A stretch of DNA of 64,000 nucleotides from Solibacillus sp. FSL W7-1436. Lineage in GTDB: Bacteria > Bacillota > Bacilli > Bacillales_A > Planococcaceae. Where the stretch lies: positions 1,536,001 to 1,600,000 of the forward strand of contig NZ_JBBOWV010000001.1 in NCBI RefSeq assembly GCF_038007305.1. Direction: 5' to 3'. Made by a program: the position numbers and the translations under genes. The notes under the pieces are model-generated. The model was not told where the DNA came from. It worked only from the letters and a program-made list of their open reading frames with translations, and did not search any database. Below are positions 1-7,975 of the stretch, piece by piece (the first letter of the stretch is position 1; every line of letters starts with the position of its first letter).

Positions 1-3
1 AGC

Positions 4-48
4 AAAGAAGCTAATGAATGGTTCAAACCATCATTAGCTTCTTTTTCA
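4..48. terminator. Hairpin with T-rich tail
   Basis: Inverted repeat AAAGAAGCTAATGAATGGTT / AACCATCATTAGCTTCTTT with a single bulge, followed by TTTTTC. It is probably the terminator of a gene lying to the left of the window. Confidence 0.6.
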
Positions 49-60
49 TTTATCCCGCAT

Positions 61-190
61 TAATGGGTAGTAAGACTCCAACCTCCAGGTTTAGGCAGGG
101 CAAAGGAATAGGCGGGTGATCAACTACCCGTAAAAGCCCGATTGGTTCAACTAACAATCCGTGGGGAAACCTCCACGGATTGAAGTTTCA
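61..190. other. Structured intergenic segment, possible IS200/IS605-type right-end relic
   Basis: This stretch holds a long-range stem (GGGTAGT at 65-71 pairs with ACTACCC at 123-129) and a perfect 10-bp hairpin (CAATCCGTGG at 155-164 with CCACGGATTG at 173-182). The hairpin ends 10 bp from the stop codon of the gene at 193. Compact stems followed by a sharp hairpin are typical of right ends of TnpB-carrying transposons, where the omega RNA lies, but no tnpB reading frame is visible. It could equally be another dispersed repeat. The hairpin may also terminate the gene at 193-1368 on the minus strand. Confidence 0.3.
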
Positions 191-192
191 CT

Positions 193-1368
193 TTATCGAA
201 CGGCTTCTTTCATTGCCTCAATCAGCGCTTCAGCTGAAACGGTTTTTTCACCGCCGCCCTGTACAAGTGCATCGTTTCCGCCGCCTTTACCATTAATGAG
301 CGGTAAGGCTGCTGCAGAAATATCTTTCATCGATTTTGTTTGCTCAATACCCCGTGCCGCAACAAATTGCAGCTTGTCTTCATTATTGGCAACGAGAAGT
401 GCGATTGCTTCACCGTTTTGCTGTGTAATAAAACGTGCCAGCTTCTGCAGGCTTTGAATCGAGCGGTTTTCGAATGCCGCTGCAGCAACTGTTTCATTTG
501 CCAATTCTTTTGCTTCGAATTCAAGAAGGGCGTCTTGTGCTTCTGTTAAACTTTTCTCTGTTTGCTTCGCTGTTTTCACGAATTTACGCAACGCATCAGC
601 GGCCTCTTCTTCCGGTGCGCTCAACTGGCGGGCTACATCGCTTAAAACCTGTTTACGCATAGCCAGCTGCTGTAACACGCGATTACCGCAGACAAAGTGT
701 ACACGGATCTGCTTCTTCATTTTTTCCGTAGCTAAAATTTTCAACAAGCCTACTTGTCCGGTAGAGGTAGGATGTGTACCGCCACAGCCATTGTAGTCAT
801 AGTCAGGGATAATGACTAACCGGATATCATCGTCGACTTTTACGTCTTTCCGTAAGTTATATTGCGCTAATTCTTCCTTTGTCACCCATTTCGTTTCAAT
901 CGTACGGTTTTCCAATATAATTTCGTTAGCCCGTTTTTCCACTGCTGCCAGCTGATCTTCAGAAACTTCGCCAACATTTAAATCGATTGTGACAAGCTCT
1001 GTTCCCAAGTGGAAGCTCACTGTCGCCATATCGAACAGCTCCACAAAGGCTGCTGTTAAAATATGTTGTCCCGCATGTTGTTGCATATGGTCGAATCGGC
1101 GCGACCAATGAAGTTTCCCGGATATTTCCCCGGAAATATTCGACACATCGGCTGCCGTATAATGACGAATTTCTTCATCAATTTTCTCGACATCAAAAAT
1201 TTCCAAGTCATTAATCCAGCCGGTATCATTAGGTTGCCCGCCACCAGTAGGATAAAATGCAGTATTGTCCAGTACGATGAAATTTCCTGTTTCGTCTTGA
1301 CCAGTTTTCACAACTTGTGCCGTAAATTCCTTCATCATTGCATCTTCGTAATAAAATAGATTTTTCAA
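193..1368 (-). CDS. AlaX-type alanyl-tRNA editing protein with DHHA1 domain
   Basis: A stand-alone relative of the AlaRS editing domain, expected to deacylate mischarged Ser- or Gly-tRNA(Ala) in the cytoplasm. The N-terminal part resembles the second additional domain of AlaRS. The zinc site is visible: H98-x3-H102 (within QQHAGQH) and C195-x3-H199 (within CGGTHP). The C-terminal third carries the glycine-rich DHHA1 signature NGKGGGNDALVQGGG near residues 358-372, which marks the long AlaX type. The start is TTG at 1368, preceded on the minus strand by AAGGAG with about 9 bases spacing; no better ATG fits the conserved N-terminus. It is monocistronic and divergent from the small gene at 1502. 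Confidence 0.88.
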   Translation of the reverse strand: MKNLFYYEDAMMKEFTAQVVKTGQDETGNFIVLDNTAFYPTGGGQPNDTGWINDLEIFDVEKIDEEIRHYTAADVSNISGEISGKLHWSRRFDHMQQHAGQHILTAAFVELFDMATVSFHLGTELVTIDLNVGEVSEDQLAAVEKRANEIILENRTIETKWVTKEELAQYNLRKDVKVDDDIRLVIIPDYDYNGCGGTHPTSTGQVGLLKILATEKMKKQIRVHFVCGNRVLQQLAMRKQVLSDVARQLSAPEEEAADALRKFVKTAKQTEKSLTEAQDALLEFEAKELANETVAAAAFENRSIQSLQKLARFITQQNGEAIALLVANNEDKLQFVAARGIEQTKSMKDISAAALPLINGKGGGNDALVQGGGEKTVSAEALIEAMKEAVR

Positions 1369-1440
1369 AGTCCATCACTCCTTAATTTCTAGTTTGTCAT
1401 ATGAAAACGTTGCTGTCACGGTGTAAATGATGATTGTTAT

Positions 1441-1468
1441 TTGACGCGGGGCAATTTTCGTTTATGAT
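1441..1468 (+). promoter_or_regulatory. Sigma-A-type promoter for the 1502 gene
   Basis: TTGACG (1441-1446) and TATGAT (1463-1468) are separated by 16 bases, a near-consensus vegetative promoter, with the ribosome site about 20 bases further on. Confidence 0.6.
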
Positions 1469-1501
1469 AAAATAGAAGCATTTCCCGGAAGGAGCATGAA
1501 T

Positions 1502-1810
1502 ATGAATATTACGCAATTTTCAATAGAAGAAATTTTAGATCCGACAAAGATTATTGAAGGTAAGCGTTATGAGTTTTTATTAGATGTAGAAGTGGATGAG
1601 GAAGATGAACTGTATTCCGCTGCAGGTTTAGAGATTCGTGTGATTGTAGGGGTAATTGACCACAATGTACGCATCGTAAACTATTTTATTATTGATAAAG
1701 CCAATAATGAGTTTTTGGATTTTGCATTGGAAGAAGATGAAGAAGCGATGATTTTAGCGTTTTGCAAAGAAGAATTATCTGCTGATTCAAGTGAAACAGA
1801 AGCTGAATAA
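1502..1810 (+). CDS. Small acidic DUF6509-like protein
   Basis: A 102-residue, very acidic cytoplasmic protein with no signal peptide or membrane segment. It resembles small Bacillus proteins grouped as DUF6509 (pattern ITQFSIEEILDPTKI, then a beta-rich middle and an acidic tail), whose function is unknown. Two in-frame ATGs exist, at 1496 and 1502. The AAGGAG site at 1489-1494 is 1 base from the first and 7 from the second, so 1502 is the better start. A good promoter lies directly upstream and a hairpin terminator directly downstream, so it is a single-gene transcript. The family call is from memory of the sequence pattern. Confidence 0.7.
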   Translation: MNITQFSIEEILDPTKIIEGKRYEFLLDVEVDEEDELYSAAGLEIRVIVGVIDHNVRIVNYFIIDKANNEFLDFALEEDEEAMILAFCKEELSADSSETEAE

Positions 1811-1818
1811 TTGGTATA

Positions 1819-1848
1819 AAAAAAGGTAGCGGATCCGCTACCTTTTTT
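1819..1848. terminator. Bidirectional terminator
   Basis: Near-perfect palindrome AAAAGGTAGCGGATCCGCTACCTTTT with A and T runs on both sides. It serves both the plus-strand gene ending at 1810 and the minus-strand gene whose stop codon (1847) lies inside it. Confidence 0.85.
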
Positions 1849-2311
1849 AATCGGTATATTTTGTTTTTAACTGGTCTGCACCAATCCCGCCGATTACCAT
1901 TAATGTTAACGGCAAGAAGTTTGACAGAATTTTCGGCAAGCCTTCAGGAATAACAATGTCCAATCCTGCAAAAGAATTTAAGCCTATAATAATCAGTTTT
2001 GCTACCAATAAAAATACCCCTAATAAAAACACGCTATCAAAGAACGCTTTCCATTTCGGATATGCCAATTTCTTGCTATCCCGAATTACTTTTTCTTTCA
2101 ATTCCCCGTCACTCCTCAACATTTCATCAATCGTGATGCCAAACAGATCACTCAAATCAATGATTACTTCAATACTCGGATAGTTCTTCCCGGTTTCCCA
2201 TTTAGAAACGGATTGGCGACTAACATGAATTTTTTCGGCAAGATCTGCTTGTGACCAACCTCTTTTTTCTCGCTCTTTTTTTAATCGTTCACTAAAAATC
2301 ATGTGAGTCAT
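1847..2311 (-). CDS. XRE-family regulator with C-terminal membrane segments
   Basis: 154 residues. The first 65 form a classic Cro/CI helix-turn-helix (SQADLAEKIHVSRQSVSKWE is the recognition region). The C-terminal half contains two hydrophobic stretches, around FFDSVFLLGVFLLVAKLIII and LPLTLMVIGGIGA, so the protein is probably membrane-tethered. This HTH-plus-two-helix layout is common in Firmicutes; the signal sensed is unknown. A start a few codons inside (at the second Met) is also possible. It is transcribed alone, convergent with the 1502 gene. Confidence 0.8.
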   Translation of the reverse strand: MTHMIFSERLKKEREKRGWSQADLAEKIHVSRQSVSKWETGKNYPSIEVIIDLSDLFGITIDEMLRSDGELKEKVIRDSKKLAYPKWKAFFDSVFLLGVFLLVAKLIIIGLNSFAGLDIVIPEGLPKILSNFLPLTLMVIGGIGADQLKTKYTD

Positions 2312-2454
2312 CCCCTTCCTTGTGTTTAAGTATTGATGAATTATACGGGTAAAGTAAAGCTAGTTATAGGTGCGTGAGGGCGCAACCTCGTGTTGCCACT
2401 GTAATTTCCGTAGTTTAATCATACATTAAGATAGTCCAAAAATAAAAAAATATA

Positions 2455-2500
2455 AACAGGAGTATCCCGCAAAAATACTTTAACGGGATACTCCTGTTTT
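2455..2500 (-). terminator. Terminator of the gamma-glutamyltransferase gene
   Basis: Stem AACAGGAGTATCCCG / CGGGATACTCCTGTT followed on the minus strand by a T-rich tract. It sits 16 bp beyond the stop codon of the minus-strand gene at 2516. Confidence 0.8.
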
Positions 2501-2515
2501 GATGTAATCAACTAT

Positions 2516-4117
2516 TTACCAAGCGGAAATTGCACCATCTGTACGAGGCTCTGTTCCACCGTACAGCACTCCTGTTTTCGGGTCACGCCAAATGATTTGA
2601 CCGCGCCCGAAACTGCCGCCATCCACTGCAACATGAATGTTATGGCCTTTACGCTGCAATGCCTGCACCAAATAGCTAGGGAAGTGCGGTTCGACTTCAA
2701 TGCGCTTTTCCCCGATCCACTGCCACCTTGGCATATCAAGTGCTGCTTGAGGGTTAAGTGCGAAATCGATTGTGGATGTAATGACCTGAAAATGCCCCTG
2801 AGGCTGCATATAGCCACCCATTACGCCAAATGGACCGACAGCTTCATTATCCTTCGTCAAAAATCCTGGAATAATTGTATTGAATGTTCGTTTTCCGGGC
2901 TTCAGGAAGTTCGGATGTGTTTCATCCAGTGAGAAGTCATAGCCGCGGTTTTGAAGCGCTATACCTGTTTCCGGAATGACAATGCCTGAACCGAAGCCCA
3001 TATAGTTACTTTGAATATACGAGACCATATTGCCATCCGCATCGGCAGTTGCCAAATACACCGTCCCGCCTTTTGGAATGTCGAATGGTTTCGGATCAAG
3101 TGCTGTATCGCCGATTTCCGCAAAGCGTGATTCTCCGTAAGCTTTTGATAACAGTGTTTCGGCATCTACCGGCATGTCATTTGATTCTGTAATAAATGCT
3201 TTCCCGTCGGTATACGCAAGCTTCATCGCTTCGATCTGATTATGTAGATTTTCCGCATCCTGCCATTTTGGCTCGGCATGCTGATAAATGTTCAGTGCCA
3301 TCTGTGCAACAATCCCTTGGCCATTCGGCGGGATTTCCCATACATCATAGCCTTTGTAATGCATTTTAATGGGGTTTACCCACTCCGGCTCATAGCTTGC
3401 CAGATCTTCCTTTGAAATAAAGCCATTATGTTTTTTCATGAAGGCATCGATTTTGTCTGCGATTTCGCCTTTGTAGAAAGCAGCGCCATTTGTTTTGGCA
3501 ATTTTGCGCAATGTGTCTCCGAGTGCTGGAGAGTTCCAAACTTCTCCGATTTCCGGCATGCGGCCATCGATTGAAAATGTTTCAAACCAGTGCTGGAATT
3601 CTTCGGATGTGAAATTCTTTTTATACTTTTTATAGGCCGATTGCCAGTATTGTCCGAGTGTTACGGAAATCGGGTAGCCTTCTTCAGCATATGAGATGGC
3701 AGGAGCCAATACCTCGCTTAACGGCAATTTCCCGAATCGTTTTGATAAAGCTGCCCAAGCTGACGGTGTGCCTGGAACAGTAACAGGAATCACTCCATGC
3801 ATCGGAATTTGATCTAAACCTCGCTCTGTTAATGCTTCTTTGGAAATCGACTTGGGAGAAGGGCCAGATGCGTTTAACCCGTATAGCTCATCCTTCATCC
3901 AGACGAGCGCAAATGCATCCCCGCCGATTCCGTTTGATGTAGGCTCAACGACAGTAAGTGCCGCTGCTGTTGCGATTGCTGCATCGACTGCATTGCCGCC
4001 TTTTTTTAAAATATCCAGTCCGGCCTGTGCTGCGAGCGGCTGGGATGTTGCGACCATTCCACGATTGGCGATGACCGTATTACGCTTACTTGGAAATGGA
4101 TAATGTAAAAAGTCCAC
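2516..4117 (-). CDS. ywrD: Gamma-glutamyltransferase family protein (YwrD type)
   Basis: 533 residues, an N-terminal-nucleophile hydrolase that as a precursor cleaves itself to expose a threonine. The expected nucleophile is T352 in KGGTVYLATADADGN, and the flanking SNYMGFGSG matches the YwrD branch of the family closely. The large-subunit motif GGNAVDAAIATAAALTVVEP is at residues 40-59. Unlike secreted GGTs there is no signal peptide, so it is predicted to act in the cytoplasm on gamma-glutamyl compounds. Start is GTG at 4117 with AGAGGGGG about 7 bases upstream. It is a single gene with its own terminator. Confidence 0.85.
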   Translation of the reverse strand: MDFLHYPFPSKRNTVIANRGMVATSQPLAAQAGLDILKKGGNAVDAAIATAAALTVVEPTSNGIGGDAFALVWMKDELYGLNASGPSPKSISKEALTERGLDQIPMHGVIPVTVPGTPSAWAALSKRFGKLPLSEVLAPAISYAEEGYPISVTLGQYWQSAYKKYKKNFTSEEFQHWFETFSIDGRMPEIGEVWNSPALGDTLRKIAKTNGAAFYKGEIADKIDAFMKKHNGFISKEDLASYEPEWVNPIKMHYKGYDVWEIPPNGQGIVAQMALNIYQHAEPKWQDAENLHNQIEAMKLAYTDGKAFITESNDMPVDAETLLSKAYGESRFAEIGDTALDPKPFDIPKGGTVYLATADADGNMVSYIQSNYMGFGSGIVIPETGIALQNRGYDFSLDETHPNFLKPGKRTFNTIIPGFLTKDNEAVGPFGVMGGYMQPQGHFQVITSTIDFALNPQAALDMPRWQWIGEKRIEVEPHFPSYLVQALQRKGHNIHVAVDGGSFGRGQIIWRDPKTGVLYGGTEPRTDGAISAW

Positions 4118-4271
4118 AAAAAATCCCCCTCTGAAATTAATGCCTAATAAAATGAATATTACGGCTATTTTAGTACAGAAGGGGTTTTTTTACAATTTAA
4201 ATATTTCAGAATCCGAAATAAAAAGTTGCCCGAAAAGGGAATTCCACTTTCCAAACAACTCCATGATCATA

Positions 4272-5210
4272 TTATTTCAGCAATTCATCAATCCAGCGTT
4301 GCACTTTTAAGCCTTCCTCGAATGGTACGACAAAAGCTTCCTCGCCTAAAAGGACTTTTCGACATGCATCAAGCATTGTCTCAGGGATTTCGACAGGGGT
4401 AATTTTTACTTCCTGCTCATATGCTTTGCTTGTGTAAACCTCGGACCAATTTCGTAATGTTACAACTTTTTCTGTTCCGAAAATTTTAAAGTCGATGCGC
4501 TCTTCCTGACCGATACCTGCAAGCCCGTTAATGACCATCGGGATGCCGTTTGCTGTTTTTGCTAAAGCAGTTACCCCAACTTCACAAAGAGCTTCATCCT
4601 CAGGGTAAGCTGTTTCATGCGCCAAAATTTCAACATCGCCGAATAAATGATGCGTTAATTGTAAATAATGCGGGAAAATCTCCCGAATAAACCCGCCTTG
4701 CTCACGTGAAGCAATCCAAGAGTTTTGCTGCCATTTACGTGGCCATTCAGGGAAATATGTATGCAGCTCAATACGTGTAATGTCACCCATATCTTTTGCC
4801 ACCTCTTGTTTTAGCTGATGGACTGACGCACCGTACATTAACGGAAAGTGCATCGCTGTTTTTACATTCGCTTCATTTGCGATACGTACCATCGTTTCTC
4901 CGTCTGCTGCATCATGGGCAAGCGGTTTTTCCGATAAAATATGTAATTTGTGCTTAGCGATTTCTGCAGCAAGTGGTGCGTGACTGACAGGCGGTGTGCC
5001 AATATACACCCAGTCAGGTTTTAAATTCAAGAGCGCTTGTAAATCGTTAGTAGCGGGTACACTATATTTAGCAGCCAATTGTGCTGTACGTTCTTCGTTC
5101 GTATCAAAAATTGCCGCAATTTCATAATGTTCGTTTTGCAGTGCCTGGTTAATAATGCGTTCTCCGACAACACCAGTACCGATAATGCCAATCGTCATTG
5201 TTTTAGTCAT
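4272..5210 (-). CDS. Gfo/Idh/MocA family NAD(P)-dependent oxidoreductase
   Basis: 312 residues. The N-terminal Rossmann fold begins with GIIGTGVVGERI, and the family signature lysine is in SEKPLAHDA (near residue 97). The C-terminal alpha/beta domain follows. Members oxidise or reduce sugars, inositols or related polyols; the substrate cannot be told from sequence. The gene stands alone on the minus strand, so neighbours give no hint. An upstream RBS (AAAAAGGAGCC) supports the start at 5210. Confidence 0.82.
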   Translation of the reverse strand: MTKTMTIGIIGTGVVGERIINQALQNEHYEIAAIFDTNEERTAQLAAKYSVPATNDLQALLNLKPDWVYIGTPPVSHAPLAAEIAKHKLHILSEKPLAHDAADGETMVRIANEANVKTAMHFPLMYGASVHQLKQEVAKDMGDITRIELHTYFPEWPRKWQQNSWIASREQGGFIREIFPHYLQLTHHLFGDVEILAHETAYPEDEALCEVGVTALAKTANGIPMVINGLAGIGQEERIDFKIFGTEKVVTLRNWSEVYTSKAYEQEVKITPVEIPETMLDACRKVLLGEEAFVVPFEEGLKVQRWIDELLK

Positions 5211-5228
5211 TTAAATGGCTCCTTTTTA

Positions 5229-5335
5229 TCAATTATACCTTGGCGAAATTGCGTCTGGATTCGGTACCGAATCGAATGACATCCACCGGAGGCTTAATTC
5301 TTTTGTGCGGTTTATGCCGGACGAAAGAAATATGG
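5229..5335. repeat. Palindrome-bearing intergenic element, likely dispersed repeat
   Basis: The stretch contains a perfect 16-bp palindrome GATTCGGTACCGAATC at 5258-5273, followed by a GC-rich tract (CCACCGGAGG) and GCCGGACGAAAG. Read on the minus strand it would encode a phrase ending in SVPNPDAISPRYN, which I associate with spurious ORFs from an intergenic repeat in Bacillaceae. No second copy is seen in this window, so the repeat status is an inference. Confidence 0.35.
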
Positions 5336-5475
5336 GATTTTTCTGATAGTTAGTGTAACATATTTTGGGAATACATAGGATTACGAAACAAAAGGAATGA
5401 TATGCTATTAATAGAAACGATATTTGGTAGCATTTTATTAAGAAAGTGAAAAGTGGATTGAGGAGTGGATCAAAT

Positions 5476-6807
5476 ATGAAAGTTGTAATTATAGGCGGCG
5501 ACGCGGCAGGAATGAGTGCAGCAATGGAAATTGTACGTAATAATAAAGCCGCGCACATTGTCGTTTTGGAAAAAGGAGAGATTTATTCATACGGACAATG
5601 CGGGTTGCCATACGTAATTAACGGAAAAGTCCCTCATACTGAAGACCTGATTGCAAGGGATGTCGAGGAGTTCCGCTCGAAATACGGAATTGATGCACGC
5701 ATCTTCCATGAAGTAACGGCAGTTGATACAAAACTGCAAAAAGTGAGCGGTATTGATGTAAACAGCATGGAGCCATTCGAATTTATATACGATAAACTGC
5801 TCATTGCTACAGGAGCATCACCGACAATGCCGAAAATCGACAATGGCGACCTAAAGGGCATTCATACTGTAAAAACGATTCCGCAAATGGATGCACTGAT
5901 GGAACAGTTGCCGCATGTGAAGCACGTGACGGTCATCGGCGGGGGCTATATTGGTCTGGAAGTAGTTGAAACATTACGGGAGCGCGGTCTGGATGTACGT
6001 CTCATTCAACGCGGAAGCACATTAATGTCGATTTTGGATGCACAGCTGACTGGTATTATTTATGAGGAAGCTATCAAAAATGGTGTGGAAGTTTTATTAA
6101 ATGAAGATACGATAGGATACGAAGGAACCGAACTTGTAGAAGCAGTTCGGACAACAAGCGGGTTACATAAAACAGACCTGGTCATCGTCGCAACAGGAGT
6201 ACGTCCAAATACACAGTTTGCACAAGGTTTTGCCAAGCTTGAAAATGGTGCCCTAATTGTCAATGAAAAAATGGAGACTTCGATTGCCAATGTGTACGCA
6301 GCAGGGGACTGTGCATCTCATTTTAACCGAGTAAACCAAAAGGATGATTATTTACCGCTTGGGACGACAGCAAACAAACAAGGGCGAATTGCAGGGTTGA
6401 ACATAGCCGGTTTTAACCAGAAATTCCGGGGCATTGTCGGAACATCCATCCTGAAGTTTTTCGATCTTCACATCGGCATGACGGGATTAAATAATGAAGC
6501 CGCAGATCGTTTAAATGCACTTGTAGAAGCGTATGAAATGGAAGTAAATGATATTGCAAGTTACTATCCGAATGTACAGCCGATGAAGCTGCGGATGCTT
6601 GTCGAACAGCAAAGCCGCAAGCTCGTAGGTCTCCAAATAGTAGGCAGACATGGTGTCGATAAACGAGTCGATGTATTTGCGACAGCACTGTACAATGAAA
6701 TGACCTTCGAGGAACTGCTTGACTTGGATTTAGCGTATGCACCGCCATTTAGCGGCGTGTGGGATGCAATTATGCAGGCCCCAAAACGCTATGGTAAAAA
6801 AGAATAA
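5476..6807 (+). CDS. CoA-disulfide reductase-like FAD/NAD(P) oxidoreductase
   Basis: 443 residues of the pyridine nucleotide-disulfide oxidoreductase class. An N-terminal FAD motif (VVIIGGDAAGMSAA), the single active-site cysteine C42 in SYGQCGLPY, a second nucleotide motif (VTVIGGGYIGLE) and the FAD-contact ANVYAAGDCA are all visible. The one-cysteine SxxxCGLPY motif fits CoA-disulfide reductases and NADH/polysulfide-type enzymes that keep the CoASH pool reduced in Bacilli lacking glutathione. The dimerisation domain fills the last 110 residues. The start is ATG 5476, with GAGGAG 11 bases upstream; a longer in-frame N-terminus lacks a ribosome site. Monocistronic with a strong terminator. 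Confidence 0.85.
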   Translation: MKVVIIGGDAAGMSAAMEIVRNNKAAHIVVLEKGEIYSYGQCGLPYVINGKVPHTEDLIARDVEEFRSKYGIDARIFHEVTAVDTKLQKVSGIDVNSMEPFEFIYDKLLIATGASPTMPKIDNGDLKGIHTVKTIPQMDALMEQLPHVKHVTVIGGGYIGLEVVETLRERGLDVRLIQRGSTLMSILDAQLTGIIYEEAIKNGVEVLLNEDTIGYEGTELVEAVRTTSGLHKTDLVIVATGVRPNTQFAQGFAKLENGALIVNEKMETSIANVYAAGDCASHFNRVNQKDDYLPLGTTANKQGRIAGLNIAGFNQKFRGIVGTSILKFFDLHIGMTGLNNEAADRLNALVEAYEMEVNDIASYYPNVQPMKLRMLVEQQSRKLVGLQIVGRHGVDKRVDVFATALYNEMTFEELLDLDLAYAPPFSGVWDAIMQAPKRYGKKE

Positions 6808-6813
6808 AACGTC

Positions 6814-6856
6814 AAAAGCTCCAGCTACTATTGGGAAATAGCTGGAGCTTTTTTGT
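6814..6856 (+). terminator. Terminator of the CoADR-like gene
   Basis: Stem AAAAGCTCCAGCT / AGCTGGAGCTTTTTT with a short loop and T run, just after the stop codon. Confidence 0.85.
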
Positions 6857-7389
6857 GCTTAACTTCTTTTTAGTAGCATCTTCCCACCTCTATGAAAGGT
6901 TGCAAGATGGCTGGAGGAAGTGTTTATATTTGATCTAAGTGTGTGTTATAAACACTCGCTAAATGAAGTTAAAACCTCGGGTGGATATCCAACGTTTGGA
7001 TACAATTACGCTGTGACGTAATTGGCAAAGAGGTGTTAGTCAAATTTGTTCAAATTAATTATGTATAGTTATGCGTTCGCTCATGCTAGCAGCTATGTCT
7101 TTCTGCAAAGGTGGAATCATGATGAAGGCTCACTACTTGTTTTGAACTTATCCATACTATAGCGCATAATTATTACAAAAACGCTATTTTAATGAATATG
7201 TAAATAACATGTAAAATATCAAATTTCATGGGAAAGCCTTTTATATCAAGGGGTTGATGGTGTTTTTAGTGCTTTTTAAAATTATTTTATTGTATTTATA
7301 TAACAAAAATATGACATCTGTGACGAAATAAAGAAAAATTATTATGGAATAAATAAAGTGATGCAAAACAAACTAAATTTATCATTGAA
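6857..7389. other. Gene-free spacer with three inverted repeats
   Basis: No convincing coding sequence is seen in about 530 bp. It holds three inverted repeats: GTGTTTATA (6920-6928) with TATAAACAC (6947-6955), TATCCAA-cgt-TTGGATA (6986-7002), and the perfect CAATTACG-ctgtga-CGTAATTG (7003-7024), the last two directly adjacent. They may be operators or an RNA fold; nothing else is supported. Confidence 0.4.
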
Positions 7390-7403
7390 AAGGAGGAATC
7401 ATG

Positions 7404-7646
7404 ATGAAAAATGACAGACATGATGTTTTTAACAAAGGATCGGAAAATGCGATAAGTTTAGGTAAAATGATTAACAATACTAAAGAAAATATACATGAGG
7501 CTGAAATTAGTAAAGAGTTTGCTCTTCCTGATGAGCTGGAAAATATTGAAGAGAAAAATGCGCGTCGCAGAACAGCCATTGCCCAATTGGAAGAACAGAT
7601 CAGAGAAAGAAAAGCAGCCAAAGCTAGAAGAGACTCATTTAAATAA
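7404..7646 (+). CDS. tlp: Small acid-soluble spore protein, thioredoxin-like Tlp family
   Basis: About 80 residues, rich in Glu, Lys, Asn and Arg. The pattern MINNTKENIHEAE, then FALPDELENIEEKNARR, then AIAQLEEQIRERKAAKARR matches the Tlp family (MVxNTxENIxEAE ... IxEKNxRRxxSI). Tlp is made in the forespore and stored in the spore core, so the organism is a spore former. Two ATGs (7401 and 7404) follow the AAGGAGG at 7390-7396; 7404 has the better 7-base spacing. The N-terminus (MKNDRHDVFNKGSEN) differs from the usual PDDRSDN form but has the same length. It appears to be a single gene. Confidence 0.8.
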   Translation: MKNDRHDVFNKGSENAISLGKMINNTKENIHEAEISKEFALPDELENIEEKNARRRTAIAQLEEQIRERKAAKARRDSFK

Positions 7647-7708
7647 CTTTTTCAAAAGGTGGAGTATTCGGCTTAAGAGACTGGAGTTTTATGAATTATG
7701 GTATGAAG

Positions 7709-7815
7709 GGCCACGCCCGCGCCAAAGCGCCCCGGAATGGAAATCAATTCTCCAGGATGTAAAAAAGCAGCAATTTTCTTCTAAAGAAAATTGCTGCTTT
7801 TTGTTATGTTCCATA
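7709..7815 (+). repeat. 5'-truncated copy of the palindromic MITE-like repeat, with hairpin
   Basis: GGCCACGCCCGCG at 7709-7721 and CCCGGAATGGAAATCAATT (ending 7749) match the second half of the large palindrome at 52.2 kb. As in that copy it is followed by a short hairpin (AAAGCAGCAATTTTCTT / GAAAATTGCTGCTTT, 7761-7803) and a degenerate TTATGTTCC. The first half is missing. The hairpin with T run probably ends the tlp transcript. Confidence 0.6.
7761..7803 (+). terminator. Hairpin terminator within the repeat
   Basis: Stem of about 17 bp, GCAGCAATTTTCTT / GAAAATTGCTGC with A and T runs on the two sides, so it can work in both directions. It is the nearest terminator to tlp. Confidence 0.65.
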
Positions 7816-7975
7816 CTCTTTCTATACTGAACCAAGTTTCAAGAGATTTTTATTGGGAAGTTTTCATTTTCATACTAAAACTATCATACAGTGTTTTGGG
7901 AGAGTTGTTCTATTCTAAATGGAATTGCTCAAAATAGTTATTTGCACCAATCAAATGACTTGAAGGAGGTTTCAA

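Noticed and set aside
5229..5558. 109-codon minus-strand ORF
   Set aside because: It overlaps the start of the CoADR-like gene and runs through a palindromic repeat; no ribosome site.
7495..7830. 111-codon plus-strand ORF over tlp
   Set aside because: It is an out-of-frame shadow of tlp extending into the MITE-like repeat.
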